Shown piece by piece: positions 22,167 through 33,177 of a stretch of DNA of 64,000 bases. A program made the position numbers and the translations under genes. The stretch lies in NCBI RefSeq assembly GCF_010015445.1, contig NC_053119.1, positions 1,960,420 to 2,024,419 of the forward strand, written 5' to 3'. The first letter of the stretch is position 1. Each line of letters starts with the position of its first letter. Origin of the DNA: Perca fluviatilis. Taxonomy: Eukaryota; Chordata; Actinopteri; Perciformes; Percidae. The notes under the pieces were generated by a model. It did no database searches and had not been told where the DNA came from. It worked only from the letters and a program-made list of their open reading frames with translations.

Positions 22167-25100
22167 TCCGGGGGGTTCTAGTTGGACATAAAAAAACCAA
22201 AAGGCATCGCTCGTGCTGCGTCACGGAGCTCCGCGCGCAAACACAGGCGTGTCAAAGAAACAGATTTAAACATGAAATAATGTGGACAGCTTCAGCTACT
22301 AAACCTCTGGGCTAAATGGAGTTATTTATCGATCACATTTCTTTTCCTTTATCACTTATTGTCTCTGAGAAAAGTCTCATTTTTTTTGGTTTTTTTACAT
22401 TTATTGAAATTAAATCCAGAACAGGAAAACTAAAAACCCGCGAGCTGTGTAGAGATGAAAAAAAAGAAATCACTTTTTTAAATTGAGATGGTTTTTTTCT
22501 GTCACCCGAAATCATTTTACATTTTTTTAAATTGAATCTGTTTTTCTGGTGTATTTTTTTTAAATTTATTTTCTTTCTCATGAATTTAAAACACATCTTT
22601 ACCTGGGATATATTTGAGAGATTTGAATACATGTTTTATGTATTCATGATATATTGGAGAATCACACAAACCAAACTGAATCCATCCAGATGTGTGAAGT
22701 GAATCTAAACAGACTCAAATAATATTTAATAATATATGTTTGTTTGTGGAAATGAAAGTTGAAGTTGCAGCTATATTCTGAAAGATTTAAAGAAAGGGTT
22801 TCAGGTTTATTATCTATTATAACTAATCTGCTTTGGTGCAAAACAATGAAAACAACAACAAGACAATATGACAAATATACAGAAATAAACAGAAATACTG
22901 CGACAGTCAAGAAAATAAATGTAGAAACATTACCACAACATATGAAGAAAATACTATTCAAATACTACAACAAGTATTATGACCAAATATGTGAAACGTA
23001 GAGACGCAAAGATGAATGATTAGTTCAATTAATCTGCAACTGGGGCGCCCGGCTAGTTCACCTGGTAGAGCGCACGCCCATATATAGAGGTTCACTGCTC
23101 GATGCAGCGGCTGCGGGTTTGACTCCGACCTGCGGCCCTTTACTGCGTGTCATCCCCCTCTCTCTCCCTCCTTTCATTTCTTAAGCTGTCCTGTATAAAT
23201 AAAGGCCTAAATGCCCCAAAAATGAATCTGCAACTAGTTTGAGTCATTTCTTTATGATAAAACAGGTAACCTTGTGTGATGTCAGCGTGTTAAATGTGAA
23301 TATGTTCTAGTTTCTTCTCTCCTCTGGGACAGGAAACTGAATCCTCCTTCCTTCCTTCTCTCCCTCTCTTTCTTTCCTTCCCTACCTCTTTTACATACTT
23401 CCTTTCTTATGTCTTCTTTCGTTCCCTTTTCCACCCTTCCCTCATGTATTCTTCCTTTACTTTCCTATCCTTCCTTCCTTTTCGGCATTTCTTTCCTTCC
23501 TAATACTTCCTTTCTTATGTCTTTTTCCTTACTTCCCCTTTTCCATCCTTATTTATTCTTCCTTTGCTTTCTTTCCATTATTTCTTTCTTCCCTCTTCTT
23601 TTCTTCCTTCCTTCTCTTCTTACATACTTTCTTAAAAACTTAAAGTGTAGATCTGCAAAGATTCATTGATTAATTATCAACCATTAAATTAATCTGACAA
23701 TCTATTAATCATTTTGATCATTTGTTATGACAAATCAGGTAAATGTGTGATATCAGCGTGTTAAATGTGAATATTTTCTAGTTTCTTCTCTCTTCTGGGA
23801 CAGGAAACTAAATCATCCTTCCTTCCTTCTCTCCTTTTCCTTCCCTACCTCTTTTCTTTTTACTTTTAATCTTCTTTTCCTCCTTCCCTACATACTTCCT
23901 TTCGACGATGAAAAAATCTTTAGTTGCAGCCCTAAAAATCTGTTTATGAATTTGAATCTGTACAGTTTTGTGCAGGATGTGTGAGAACATAATAATAATA
24001 ATAATAATGTGAGATTTAAAGACAGACAGCAGTGGAGATAAAATGATAATGTGCTTCTTGGATGCACGGTGCGGCCGTGTGCAAATGAAAACTTGTTTGT
24101 GTGTTTTAATTAAAGCTTTTTTTAAGCGATTGTCTGATTAAGATTAGTAATCTGCTCTCCGCTGAAGAGCTGCCAAGAAAAACAGCTTCGGCTCGCAGAC
24201 AGAAAACAGTCAGACAGAAAACAGTCAGACAGAAAACAGTCAGACAGAAAACAGTCAGACAGAAAACAGTCAGACAGAAAACAGTCAGACAGAAAACAGT
24301 CAGACAGAAAACAGTGTGACGCGTGCGTGAAGTCGAGCCGAGGACAGAAAACTGGCTTCATGTTTTTGTGTCGTGGTGATGATCCGTCCCCGGGCATCTA
24401 AAGAAGAACGCCACGCAGGCCGAGAGAAGAACAGGAGGATGAGGATTTAAGACAATCCATGTTCCGATTCAAAATCCATCTGCATTTGAATGATCAGATA
24501 TTGATCCTTTAAATCATGAGCCCAGTGGTGTAGTCTACATGATACACAGTATACCCACTAAGAAAGCTTCAGGATTTCCATATACCCACTTAAAAATGCT
24601 CAATGACACGCAACAACATATTTTGCATTATATTTTTGATATATTTTGAATTGTCTTCTGTGTTTTCTTCTTCACATAGGCTAAATAAAGGTATTTCCAC
24701 CGTAAATTGGTGCATAAAAGTGTATCCAAATGCAGGAAATGAAGTCTTTGACACTCAAATTTTCTTGGGGGAGGACACCCAGACCCTCCACTTTGATATG
24801 CTCTCCCCACCAAGGCCCATCCTGGCCCATACATATACAGTACAGTATACCCACTACAACACATTAGACTACACCACTGCCTGAGACGGATCTTTTAGAA
24901 TAGAATAGAATGCCTTTTATCACTATACATATGTACACCGAGATTAAAACCAACTCATTTTCCAGTGCCAACATGTACGTAAACATAAATATAACAACAT
25001 TGAATAAAATAAGTAGTGCAAAAAAGGGGGATAAGGTGCACAGAAGAAAAAATGGGTGATGGTTTGGTATGGTTTTATATACAGTGTGATATGCAGTGTG

Positions 25101-27559
25101 GGTTATTGCACATTATTTGAATATTGCCCAATAGTGAAGATCATATTCAATGAGTTAAAAGATATTCAACAATGAAATTAATGTTATTGCAAAGTATACA
25201 GATATTGCACAGTAGTGGAATTGCACAGTATTATCAATAGTGTTAAATATTAAATATTGCACAGTAGGTGGGTGGAAGAAGACATAGGCGTAATTTCTGG
25301 TGGGGGGGGGGGAGTGGGAGGGTTACAACCCCCCAAATAATCATAACTGGGCTTTTTCCAAAGTTTTTGTTGCTTTTTTTGGACGTTTTCGTCACAGTTT
25401 CAATGTTTTTGTCGCTTTTTCCGACATTTTTGTCGCTTTGTTAAACGTTTTTGTTGCTTATTTGGGAGTTTTCGCCGCCCTATTCAATAAAACATTTACG
25501 TTTTTCTCGCCTTTTTAGAGAACTTTCACCCAGGAGACCCGTTTGAAAAAAAAAGGAAACAGAGAGTTTTTTTTTACTTTAGGGAACAAATGGAGCTACG
25601 TCCTTCAGGAAGTGAAGTAACGTCTGATTTATGGGGAGGGAAGGACAGTCTCTAATAATCTCTCCGTTGTCTGTTTCAGAGTCCAGGGTATGATCCGTCC
25701 TCGGGTGCCTCCGGCTCCTTGGACTACCACCCGTTCGGGGCCTTGGGGCCCTACCCTTACGGAGACCCCGCCTACAGGAAGAACGCCACGCGGGACGCTA
25801 CGGCCACGCTGAAGGCCTGGCTCAACGAGCACCGGAAGAACCCGTACCCCACCAAGGGAGAGAAGATCATGCTGGCCATCATCACCAAGATGACGCTGAC
25901 GCAGGTGTCCACCTGGTTCGCCAACGCACGCCGGCGGCTGAAGAAGGAGAACAAGATGACATGGACGCCGAGGAACCGGAGCGAGGACGAGGAGGACGAA
26001 GATAACATCGACCTGGAGAGAAACGACGACGACGACGAACCGATCAAGTCTGTCAACGGCAAGCTCGAGACCAATAGAGAAGACGGTGAGGCAGAATGAA
26101 CAAATCGTTGCAGCTTTAATGCTGTTTATAGTTTTATTTTGTTGGTTTTGTGTTTCTGCATGTTCATGTTTCATATCAGACTCATCTGTGAATCTGTCCT
26201 ATTTTTACGATCTGGCACCGGTGCATTTAGGGCGTGTCCAAATCCACTTTTGCTAGTTTGACGGCGGAAAAAAAGGGTCCGTGTGCTGGGCGCCTGGTTC
26301 TAAAGGGTTGTTCTTAGTGTCTTCATTAATCAGAGGTGTGTTTTGGGCGTAATATGCAATCAACCAATCAGAGATCATCTCCCATTCCCTTTAAAAGCCA
26401 GGAGCGTTTGGACCTTGGAGCATTGCTGTTATGATGGAGGATTTGCACCCTAATATTTTTATTTGTAATCTTCTGCATGTGTGTGTGCTGCTGTGTGTCC
26501 CTGTGTGTGTAACAAGCATAGTGTGTGCGCGCTGTGCACGAGCCTAGGAGCATTTTACTAATGCTCTGTTAAAATAACAATGAAATGCTGCGTTATTGAC
26601 TTTAGACCAGGTTTTTGTTGGTCAATGGCGCGATCACTTCCCGTTGCCTCAAGATAGCAATACGCCCAGAATGCACCTGAACACACCTCCCTGTAAGACC
26701 AGCACGCCCAGAACGCACCTGAACACACCTCCCTGTAAGACCAGCACGGCCATGGGCCACAGATGGGTGCAGGTGCATTTGTTATTTAAACGACGCGGGC
26801 ACTGGACGGGAAACTGACAACTGAGTCGCTCTTAAACTAGCAAAGACACTTGCGTCGGGCTTTGAGCCGTGCCGGATGCAAGATAAGGCCCTATGAGTCC
26901 TTTTGTTTGTTAAATATACCGAAAAGTGTGTCAGGTGTTTTAAAACCAAAGTAAACCAAACCTCTCCTGTGTGTTTGTGCAGCTTCTCGTCTTCCTGCCT
27001 CTGTGGGGACCGCCTGTGTTTTGGTGTACAGAGAGGACAGCGGTAGCAGCAGTGACACTGACCCAGACTTTAAAGACTCGGGGGACCAGAGGCTGCTGCT
27101 CCTCCCGGCCCCACTCCTCCCCTAAACGCACCCCTGGGGATGGTCAGAGCGCCAGAGATGGAGCGACCGCCGAGCCCGCCATCTAAAAAGCACGTTGACT
27201 CCTGCGGCGCCATCCAGGGACCGAACCCGGCTCCGAAACCCAAACTATGGTCCCTGGCTGAAATCGCCACTTCTTCGGATAAAAGTAAAGGATCTAGTGA
27301 CTCTTCGCAGAGCAGGGGGGCCCTGGCCCGGACCCCGTACCTGCACAGTCCCGCCCTGCCACGACACCTCTACTACGCCTCCCCCTTTGTCCCAGGATAC
27401 TCGAGCTACGCCGCTCTGGGGCCGATGCACGGTGGCTCACACTTAAGCGGATTACAGCAGACGATGCTGCAGAGAGCCGAGGCGATGGCCAGAGAATGCA
27501 AACTGCGCAGTCAGCAGATGGAGCTGCACAAACTCAAGGAAAGCACGACGAACCTTTGA
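21356..27559 (+). CDS. irx5: Iroquois homeobox protein, irx5-like (three exons, frame break in exon 3)
   Basis: TALE-class homeodomain transcription factor of the Iroquois family, nuclear, acting in patterning of retina, heart and nervous system in vertebrates. Coding exons are 21356-21595, 25680-26085 and 26983-27559, with consensus GT/AG introns of 4084 and 897 bp in phases 0 and 1. Residues 1-80 begin [20 protein letters not shown], close to IRX5 N-termini. The homeodomain spans about residues 111-173 and includes [18 protein letters not shown] and [14 protein letters not shown]. An acidic stretch follows ([19 protein letters not shown]), again IRX5-like. Exon 3 holds the Iro box region [16 protein letters not shown]. 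The frame breaks between about 27074 and 27124: read as is, a stop at 27123-27125 gives 262 residues; one added base would give 407, shorter than mammalian IRX5. Which teleost co-orthologue (irx5a or irx5b) cannot be settled here. Confidence 0.93.
22128..22166. repeat. (AAT)n microsatellite
   Basis: About 12 ATA/TAA trinucleotides in irx5 intron 1. Confidence 0.95.
23042..23225 (+). mobile_element. tRNA-derived SINE in irx5 intron 1
   Basis: The head GGGGCGCCCGGCTAGTTCAC continues with CTGGTAGAGCGC (A box) and GCGGGTTTGACTCCGACC (B box). A pyrimidine-rich middle follows, then CTGTCCTGTATAAATAAAGG and CCCCAAAAATGAATCTGCAA; the last word repeats AATCTGCAACT from just before the head (about 23030), a likely target-site duplication. 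Same family as the element at 6498-6688. Confidence 0.85.
24196..24315. repeat. 15-bp tandem repeat, exactly 8 copies
   Basis: Eight identical units of CAGACAGAAAACAGT. The absence of variation points to recent expansion. It lies in irx5 intron 1. Confidence 0.96.
24523..24879. mobile_element. hAT-type MITE in irx5 intron 1
   Basis: The left end CAGTGGTGTAGTCTA is complementary to the right end TAGACTACACCACTG. The inner GTATACCCACTA words are in the same orientation at both sides. Flanking 8-mers CATGAGCC and CCTGAGAC agree at 6 of 8 positions, compatible with a decayed hAT target duplication. Confidence 0.7.
24897..25270. repeat. Dispersed repeat, related to 38563-38760
   Basis: Shared words in the same order include ATGCCTTTTATCACTATACA, CATGTACAC(A)GAGATT, TTTCCAGTG(C/T)CAACATGTAC, AATAAAATAAGTAGTGCAAA and TATACAGTGTGATAT. 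The left end resembles the 3' end of a retroelement read backwards. The class is uncertain. Confidence 0.7.
25680..26085 (+). CDS. irx5: irx5 exon 2 (homeodomain)
   Basis: Encodes residues 81-215 and the first base of codon 216. Acceptor CTGTTTCAG|AGT, donor GAAGACG|GTGAGG, phase 1. It carries the whole homeodomain with the three-residue TALE insertion and recognition helix [14 protein letters not shown], plus the acidic tail. No disabling change is present. Confidence 0.96.
26200..26900. repeat. Dispersed element with internal 42-bp repeats, copy 1, in irx5 intron 2
   Basis: From GTTCTTAGTGTCTTCATTAA to CCGGATGCAAGATAAGGCCC this matches 52516-52975. Inside are two copies of a 42-bp unit starting CGCCCAGAATGCACCTGAAC; the other element has three. 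It fills most of the 897-bp intron. Confidence 0.88.
26983..27559 (+). CDS. irx5: irx5 exon 3, with a 1-nt frame break
   Basis: The acceptor is GTGTTTGTGCAG. The phase-1 frame reads [19 protein letters not shown] and [14 protein letters not shown], recognisably the IRX (S/T)D(S/P)DFKD block, then stops at 27123-27125. The rest of the conserved C-terminus ([48 protein letters not shown], ending KESTTNL) lies in another frame from about 27125 to 27559. One missing base between 27074 and 27124, a stretch with several C and G runs, accounts for this. No splice pair that repairs it was seen. Confidence 0.88.
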
Positions 27560-27720
27560 ACACGTTATTCACTGGGACCGGTGAACCTGGGTAGACGCTC
27601 GATCAATAGATACACGTGTCAACTTTAACACGGGCAGGCGTCAACACTGCAGGGTTTAACACTGTTCAACAGCCGTCACTGCATTGTTTACACTTCACTA
27701 TTTTGGTTGCTAATGTTGAT

Positions 27721-27726
27721 AATAAA
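27721..27726 (+). terminator. irx5: Candidate irx5 polyadenylation signal
   Basis: AATAAA lies 162 nt after the irx5 stop codon. This would be a short 3' UTR; later signals cannot be excluded. Confidence 0.4.
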
Positions 27727-28000
27727 TGTTTCCCCAATTTTGGATCACATTCCTGTTGGAACCGCCTCAGTCTCACTCCCAGCATGTCAGTTACAGTTAC
27801 TGACGCAAAAAGTCTTCTTTAGCGTCTCAGTCAGACGTAGGGAACTAATTCTAGTATAATCCCATCCACGGAGATATCTGATGCTCTGGGTAACACTTTG
27901 GAGTAATTGTTAAAATGCTGGGTGAAGACTTTTGGTGTCATTTTTAGATGCTCTGGGTAGGGCGTATTTTTTTAACGTGCAGGATAAAACTACTATTTTG

Positions 28001-28803
28001 TCTCTCTACATACTACTCTCTACTGCTGTCTCTCTACATACTACTCTCTACTGCTGTCTCTCTACATACTACTCTCTACTGCTGTCTCTCTACATACTAC
28101 TCTCTACTGTTGTCTCTCTACATACTACTCTCTACTGTTGTTTCTCTACATACTACTCTCTACTACTGTCTCTCTACATACTACTCTCTACTGTTGTCTC
28201 TCTACATACTACTCTCTACTGCTGTCTCTCTACATACTCTCTACTGTTGTCTCTCTACATACTACTCTCTACTGTTGTTTCTCTACATACTACTCTCTAC
28301 TACTGTCTCTCTACATACTACTCTCTACTGTTGTCTCTCTACATACTACTCTCTACTGTTGTCTCTCTACATACTACTCTCTACTGTTGTATCTCTACAT
28401 ACTACTCTCTACTGCTGTCTCTCCACATACTACTCTCTACTACTGTCTCTCTACATACTACTCTCTACTGTTGTCTCTCTACATACTACTCTCTACTGTT
28501 GTCTCTCTACATACTACTCTCTACTGTTTTCTCTCCACATACTACTCTCTACTGTTTTCTCTCTACATACTACTCTCTACTGCTGTCTCTCTACATACTA
28601 CTCTCTACATACTATTATCTACGGTTGTCTCTCCACATCCTACTCTCTACTGTTGTCTCTCTACATACTACTTTCTACTGTTGTCTCTCCACATACTACT
28701 CTCTACTGTTGTCTCTCCACATACTACTCTCTACCGTTGTCTCTCTACATACAACTCTCTACTGAGGTCTCTCTACATACTACTCTCTACTGATGTGTCT
28801 CTT
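28001..28803. repeat. 28-bp minisatellite, about 29 copies
   Basis: The unit contains CTCTACATACTACTCTCTAC followed by TGTTGTCT or TGCTGTCT. It starts about 440 bp after the irx5 stop. One unit lacks a CTA triplet and a few near 28600 are rearranged. The unit is not a multiple of 3, so the open frames in three registers reflect lack of stop words, not coding. Confidence 0.96.
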
Positions 28804-30054
28804 AATACTACGTCATCTTACAGCGCCACGCTTAGCTGCTGCTCTGCCCGATGCGTGCCATACATCTGCCGCTGAGAGTCGCTGACCAAGCACCAGTATA
28901 AGAGTTAGGAGTGAGATCTGGTTGTTTGGAACATGTTTGAATGTGTAGTTTTTGGTTTAGAAGCCTTACTGGTGATTTTGCTGCTATACTCTGTAACAGT
29001 CGTTCCACTGCTACATGTAGCTACATGCTACCGTCAGGGAAACCTATCTTGGTTGCAGATGACGTGCAGACATATAATAATTTGTCTGCATGTCGCTCCT
29101 TTGTGTAATTTTCAGTTTAGAAGCATTTATCGTGGTTCCTCAAGGTAGAAAGTGCTGCAACACTCTGTTACTGTCAGTCTTTGGCTGCAGTGACACGGAC
29201 AGGGAGTGTTGACGCCTGCACAGTATGCTCATGTGTTGATGTTGACACGTGCATCGGGTGCAATCTAGCCGCAAACCCTGGGACCGGTGTCGGTGCGATT
29301 CTCCTCTGAAACGTCCTGGATATAAAAGAAAACTTTATTAAACACGGACGACAGCCTCCTGCAGAGGCCTCTGACTTTTATTTAGAAACACAAATATTCA
29401 ATTTTAGATGTTTTTTCTATGTTGATAAGATGTAATCTTTGTAGTGCGTTTCTGCACAGAACATGAAGTATCATTAAAAGCTAGTTTTATTAATACCGAA
29501 CTGACCACCTGCTATTTGTTGACGGATATATATACATATCGTTCGTATTCACTTTAAATCAAAGCTCAGGGGAAATATGAACAGGAGTTTTTTTTTAATT
29601 ATCAGCTGCAGAAAATTGAACCGGAGAGTTGAACAGGAGGAAAAGATATGCAAAACTCTCAGTGAAATGTGAACACAGACATGAAACACATATTTTTAGA
29701 CTCAGTATGACTTCCACTTCCCGAGGATATCTTTATCTCTGATGTCCATCCAGAATAAATGTCAATAAATCAACTTAGAAATCAGAGAAAGGCTTCTCTT
29801 CAGTATCAAAGGAATCCAGTGATAGGTGTCTGTACATCTGACTTTTTTCTCAAAATGTTCCAACTTTTATGTCATTCACATGATTCTTAAACTCATGAAT
29901 GGATTTATTGATTTTAAATATTTGAAATGTAGCTTTTAAAGATTTTTTAGGTCACAATATTGTTTTTGGACACTGACAGTGCAGAGCTGCATTGTCTTTT
30001 TATACAGCAAGTTTTATTTTTTCACCGAAAATGTTTAGTGCTGCTCAGAGGAAC

Positions 30055-30057
<3 letters not shown>
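28804..30057. other. Intergenic stretch, no gene seen
   Basis: Unique sequence without supported exons or repeats. Confidence 0.45.

Positions 30058-30096
<39 letters not shown>
30058..30096. repeat. (CA)n microsatellite
   Basis: About 19 CA units. Confidence 0.95.
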
Positions 30097-30097
<1 letters not shown>

Positions 30098-30099
30098 TT

Positions 30100-30350
30100 C
30101 AGCCTGGAGAATATCAGCAGTTAAGAGGCTTAAATTTTTTACATCTTTTACATTTTCTCAGGGCATCTTTGAGGAATTAATTGTGTAAATTTCAGCCGGA
30201 CTTGCTTCTCTTTTGATCCTGATCCTACAGCAACAAACAGGAAGTGTGTATCAGTGCGAGCGCTGTGCACAATTACACGCAGAGAGTTAAATCTGTGGAC
30301 TGAACGGCTCAAAGGGCCATGTTCCAGGAGGAAGAGGACGCTCTGCCCAG
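30100..30350. promoter_or_regulatory. Candidate conserved noncoding block downstream of irx5
   Basis: Unique even-composition DNA with TAAT cores (GGAATTAATTGTG) and no exon signals, 2.6 kb after the irx5 stop. This is inference from composition and position only. Confidence 0.2.
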
Positions 30351-30799
30351 TGGGTGTAAATGTACTCATGTTTAGTAAAGAAGTACACAGACAAGTATTT
30401 ACATCTTCACTACATTCATCTTGAATCATACTTTTCTTTCCAGGTGTTATGTTCAGAGCTGCAAAGATTAATATACCAGTTGTCAACTATTAAATTAACC
30501 ACCGACTATGTTGATAATCGATTATCAAAACAGTAAAACTTCTGTGATTGCACAACTCAAAGATATTCAGTTTACTGTCACAGAGGAGTGAGGAAACTGA
30601 ATGTAAAGGCTGTTTTATGGCTCCACGCAGAGCTTTCACCGTAGCCGATGTAAGTGGCCTGATGTTTGTACTTGTGCGCTGGTTTGTGCGTCAAGCCGGC
30701 ATGTGTGTGTGTGTGGGGAGTGTGTTTTAGAGCGAGGGAAAATTGAGAGAGTGACGGCGATTAGCTTCGGAGTGAGTAGTTATTCTAGACTCCTAGTGA

Positions 30800-30950
30800 G
30801 AGAAACAAAGTGTCTCCCCTGTTCTTTCTGACCACAATGGGAAATATGTAGCAGTAAAAATTAACCCTCTCCTTGATTTCATGTTGTTTATAGAAAAGGA
30901 GAACCAGGAAATGAGTCGGGGGTGAAATGCCACGCTACCAAGGCACGGCC
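30800..30950. repeat. Dispersed repeat, related to 59025-59115
   Basis: TTAACCCTCTCCTTGATTTC, then CCAGGAAATGAGT and a G-run, are shared in the same order with 59036-59110; TG-rich sequence precedes both. Confidence 0.75.
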
Positions 30951-31034
30951 AAGCGGCGTGCGTCGCTGCGACGTGTAGTACATTTTTCGAGAGGTGACGT
31001 CAGGCTACGGTGTAGGCGTAGACGGCCTTAAATG

Positions 31035-31278
31035 ACTGTATTTATATAGCGTTTTCTTTTTAGTCTTAACGGCTACACAAAGTGTTTTACACATTACAGG
31101 AACCATTCACTGTTTACACAAACATTCACACACCGATGTTGCAGCATCAGCACCAATTTCGGGGTTCAGTGTCTTGCCCGAGGACACTTTGACATGTATA
31201 GACTGCAAGGATCTAACCACCGACCCTCCGATTGGTAGATGACTGTTCTACCACCTGAGCCACAGCTCTCCCTTTGAC
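31035..31278 (-). mobile_element. tRNA-derived SINE (second family)
   Basis: On the minus strand the head reads GAGCTGTGGCTCAGGTGGTA (A box), then GGTCGGTGGTTAGATCC (B box), then CAAAGTGTCCTCGGGCAAGA, the widespread fish SINE core, and ends in AT-rich sequence near 31035. Confidence 0.75.
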
Positions 31279-31752
31279 TGACTGATTCACTGAACTGATT
31301 CACAATGCACACTTCCTTCATGGCGTTTCTGTTGTGTGTCAGTTGCGTGGTGGCTGTGTGGCGTTTTCTGTCTTTACACACCAGAAACGTGTCTGACGCG
31401 GCGCTGCTGTTGCTAGACTTGTATGTACACATGTATTTTTCCCAATGATAAAATTAAATAATAGTTTGTTCTTCAACTTTATTTTGTCAATATTTTTGTT
31501 TGTATATTTGTTTGCACATATTTCGATATATGTTTTTATATTCCAATTCCCTTTCCTGAGATAATAAAATCCATGTTATTGTTTTATCAGAATCCAATTG
31601 AAATACAATTTAAAAAGGAGTTCAACAGATTTTGCTAAATTGTTAAAATGTTAAAAGCATAGGCTATCCTGCAGTCCAGCATCCCTCTTTCTTTCCCTGA
31701 TTAAAAAGCTGTAGGTGACTAAAATGACATATAAACATCTTTTCCTATTCTA

Positions 31753-32480
31753 CAGTACAGGCCAAAAGTTTGGACACACCTTCTCATTCAATGCGTTTCC
31801 TTTTTATTTTCATGACTATTTACATTGTAGATTCTCACTGAAGGCATCAAAACTATGAATGAACACATATGGAATTATGTACTTAACAAAAAAGTGTGAA
31901 ATAACTGAAAACATGTCTTATATTTTAGATTCTTCAAAGTAGCCACCCTTTGCTTTTTTTATTAATAAGGGAAATAATTCCACTAATTAACCCTGACGAG
32001 GCACACCTGTGAAGGTAAAACCATTTCAGGTGACTACCTCATGAAGCTCATTGAGAGAACACCAGAGGTGTATAGTCCAGGTGCCAGAAAGTAAAAATCC
32101 TGCCATGTTTTTGGATCTGCCTCTACATCTAGAACAGGTGTTTTCACTAACGAGCTCATCTACCTGGTAGAGGAGCTGGTTTAGTGATGGTTGGGACAGC
32201 TGCTGGACAGGATTTCTACTTTCTGGCACCTGGACTATACACCTCTGGAGAACACCAAGGGTTTGCAGAGTTATCAAAAAAAGCAAAGGGTGGCTACTTT
32301 GAGGAATCTAAAATATAAGACATGTTTTAAGTTATTTCACACTTTTTTGTTAAGTACATAATTCCATATGTGTTCATTCATAGTTTTGATGCCTTGTGTG
32401 AGAATCTACAATGTAAATAGTCATGAAAATAAAAAGGAAACGCATTGAATGAGGTGTGTCCAAACTTTTGGCCTGTACTG
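31753..32480. mobile_element. Tc1/mariner-derived MITE, internally deleted
   Basis: It has the same ends as the element at 11294 (CAGTACAGGCCAAAAGTTTG and complement), flanked by TA at 31751-31752 and 32481-32482. Only about 210-bp inverted repeats plus a short centre remain, with no transposase. A hAT MITE sits inside it at 32063-32247. Confidence 0.95.
32063..32247. mobile_element. hAT-type MITE nested in a Tc1-derived MITE, exact 8-bp target duplication
   Basis: The ends are CAGAGGTGTATAGTCC and GGACTATACACCTCTG, and the inverted repeats continue for about 40 bp. The flanking target duplication GAGAACAC is exact (32055-32062 and 32248-32255). Removing the element and one duplicate restores ATTGAGAGAACACCAAGG, matching the complement in the older Tc1 copy near 11525. 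Confidence 0.97.
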
Positions 32481-32482
32481 TA

Positions 32483-33177
32483 TTTTGCCCGTAAACGCTT
32501 CCAACACGCTTGCCTGTCACGTGAAAAATAGGCGTCAGTCCTATTCGTAGCATGCACACGTTTTTGCCGCGCCTGAGATGTGCGTGTCACACAGGCAGTG
32601 TGCAAGCTCTAACCTGTTACCATGGGAGCCAAAATAAAAACGGACACGCCACGCAGCTGACACGCTCACGCCACGCAGCCAGTGTGCAGGAGGCCTAAGT
32701 ATGTAATTTGAGACAGCACTACCCAGGTGTCATTCAGGTCCGTGTTCAACATAACCTCAGAGGAGTACTTCAACTCTGTCTCCTTGGAAGATGGAGACGT
32801 AGCAGCTGCATGATAAGACATAGCTGTCTCACCCTGCCAAGCCCATAGAGGAAGTAAACACACAACACATACTCACTGTGCTGAGATATTTGGGCGCCAG
32901 CAATATCTTTATTCACCTTAAACAGGTTCAGCTAAACTTATCACCTCCAGCGTTAGTTTAAATACAACTTGAGGAAACAGGAACTTCATAAGTTGGGATG
33001 GCACACTGTACTGTATTATCCTAAATTCTCCTCAACTGAGTGTTCAATAAATACTCCTGTGTAAGTCATCAAAGCCTCCCGAACCTTCTTCACTTTGTGA
33101 AATGAGTTCCTGAGTTTTCCTTAACACCTAACACCTAACAACTACATTTAATATCAGAAAATTACTTTTGATACTTA
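32483..33177. other. Intergenic stretch, no gene seen
   Basis: Unique sequence with CACGC-rich words at 32500-32690. No supported feature. Confidence 0.45.

Larger units (their letters stand above)
21596..25679 (+). other. irx5: irx5 intron 1
   Basis: A 4084-bp intron. It contains an (AAT)n run, a tRNA-derived SINE (23042-23225), pyrimidine-rich tracts in two related copies (about 23335-23640 and 23810-23910, each preceded by the TGATATCAGCGTGTTAAATG-like word), a 15-bp tandem repeat, a hAT-type MITE (24523-24879) and a dispersed repeat (24897-25270). Confidence 0.85.

Noticed and set aside
24196..24315. CRISPR-like regular repeats
   Set aside because: Contiguous tandem units without spacers, in a vertebrate intron.
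27932..28875. Three overlapping frames of 245-281 codons
   Set aside because: 28-bp minisatellite free of stop words; composition is non-coding.
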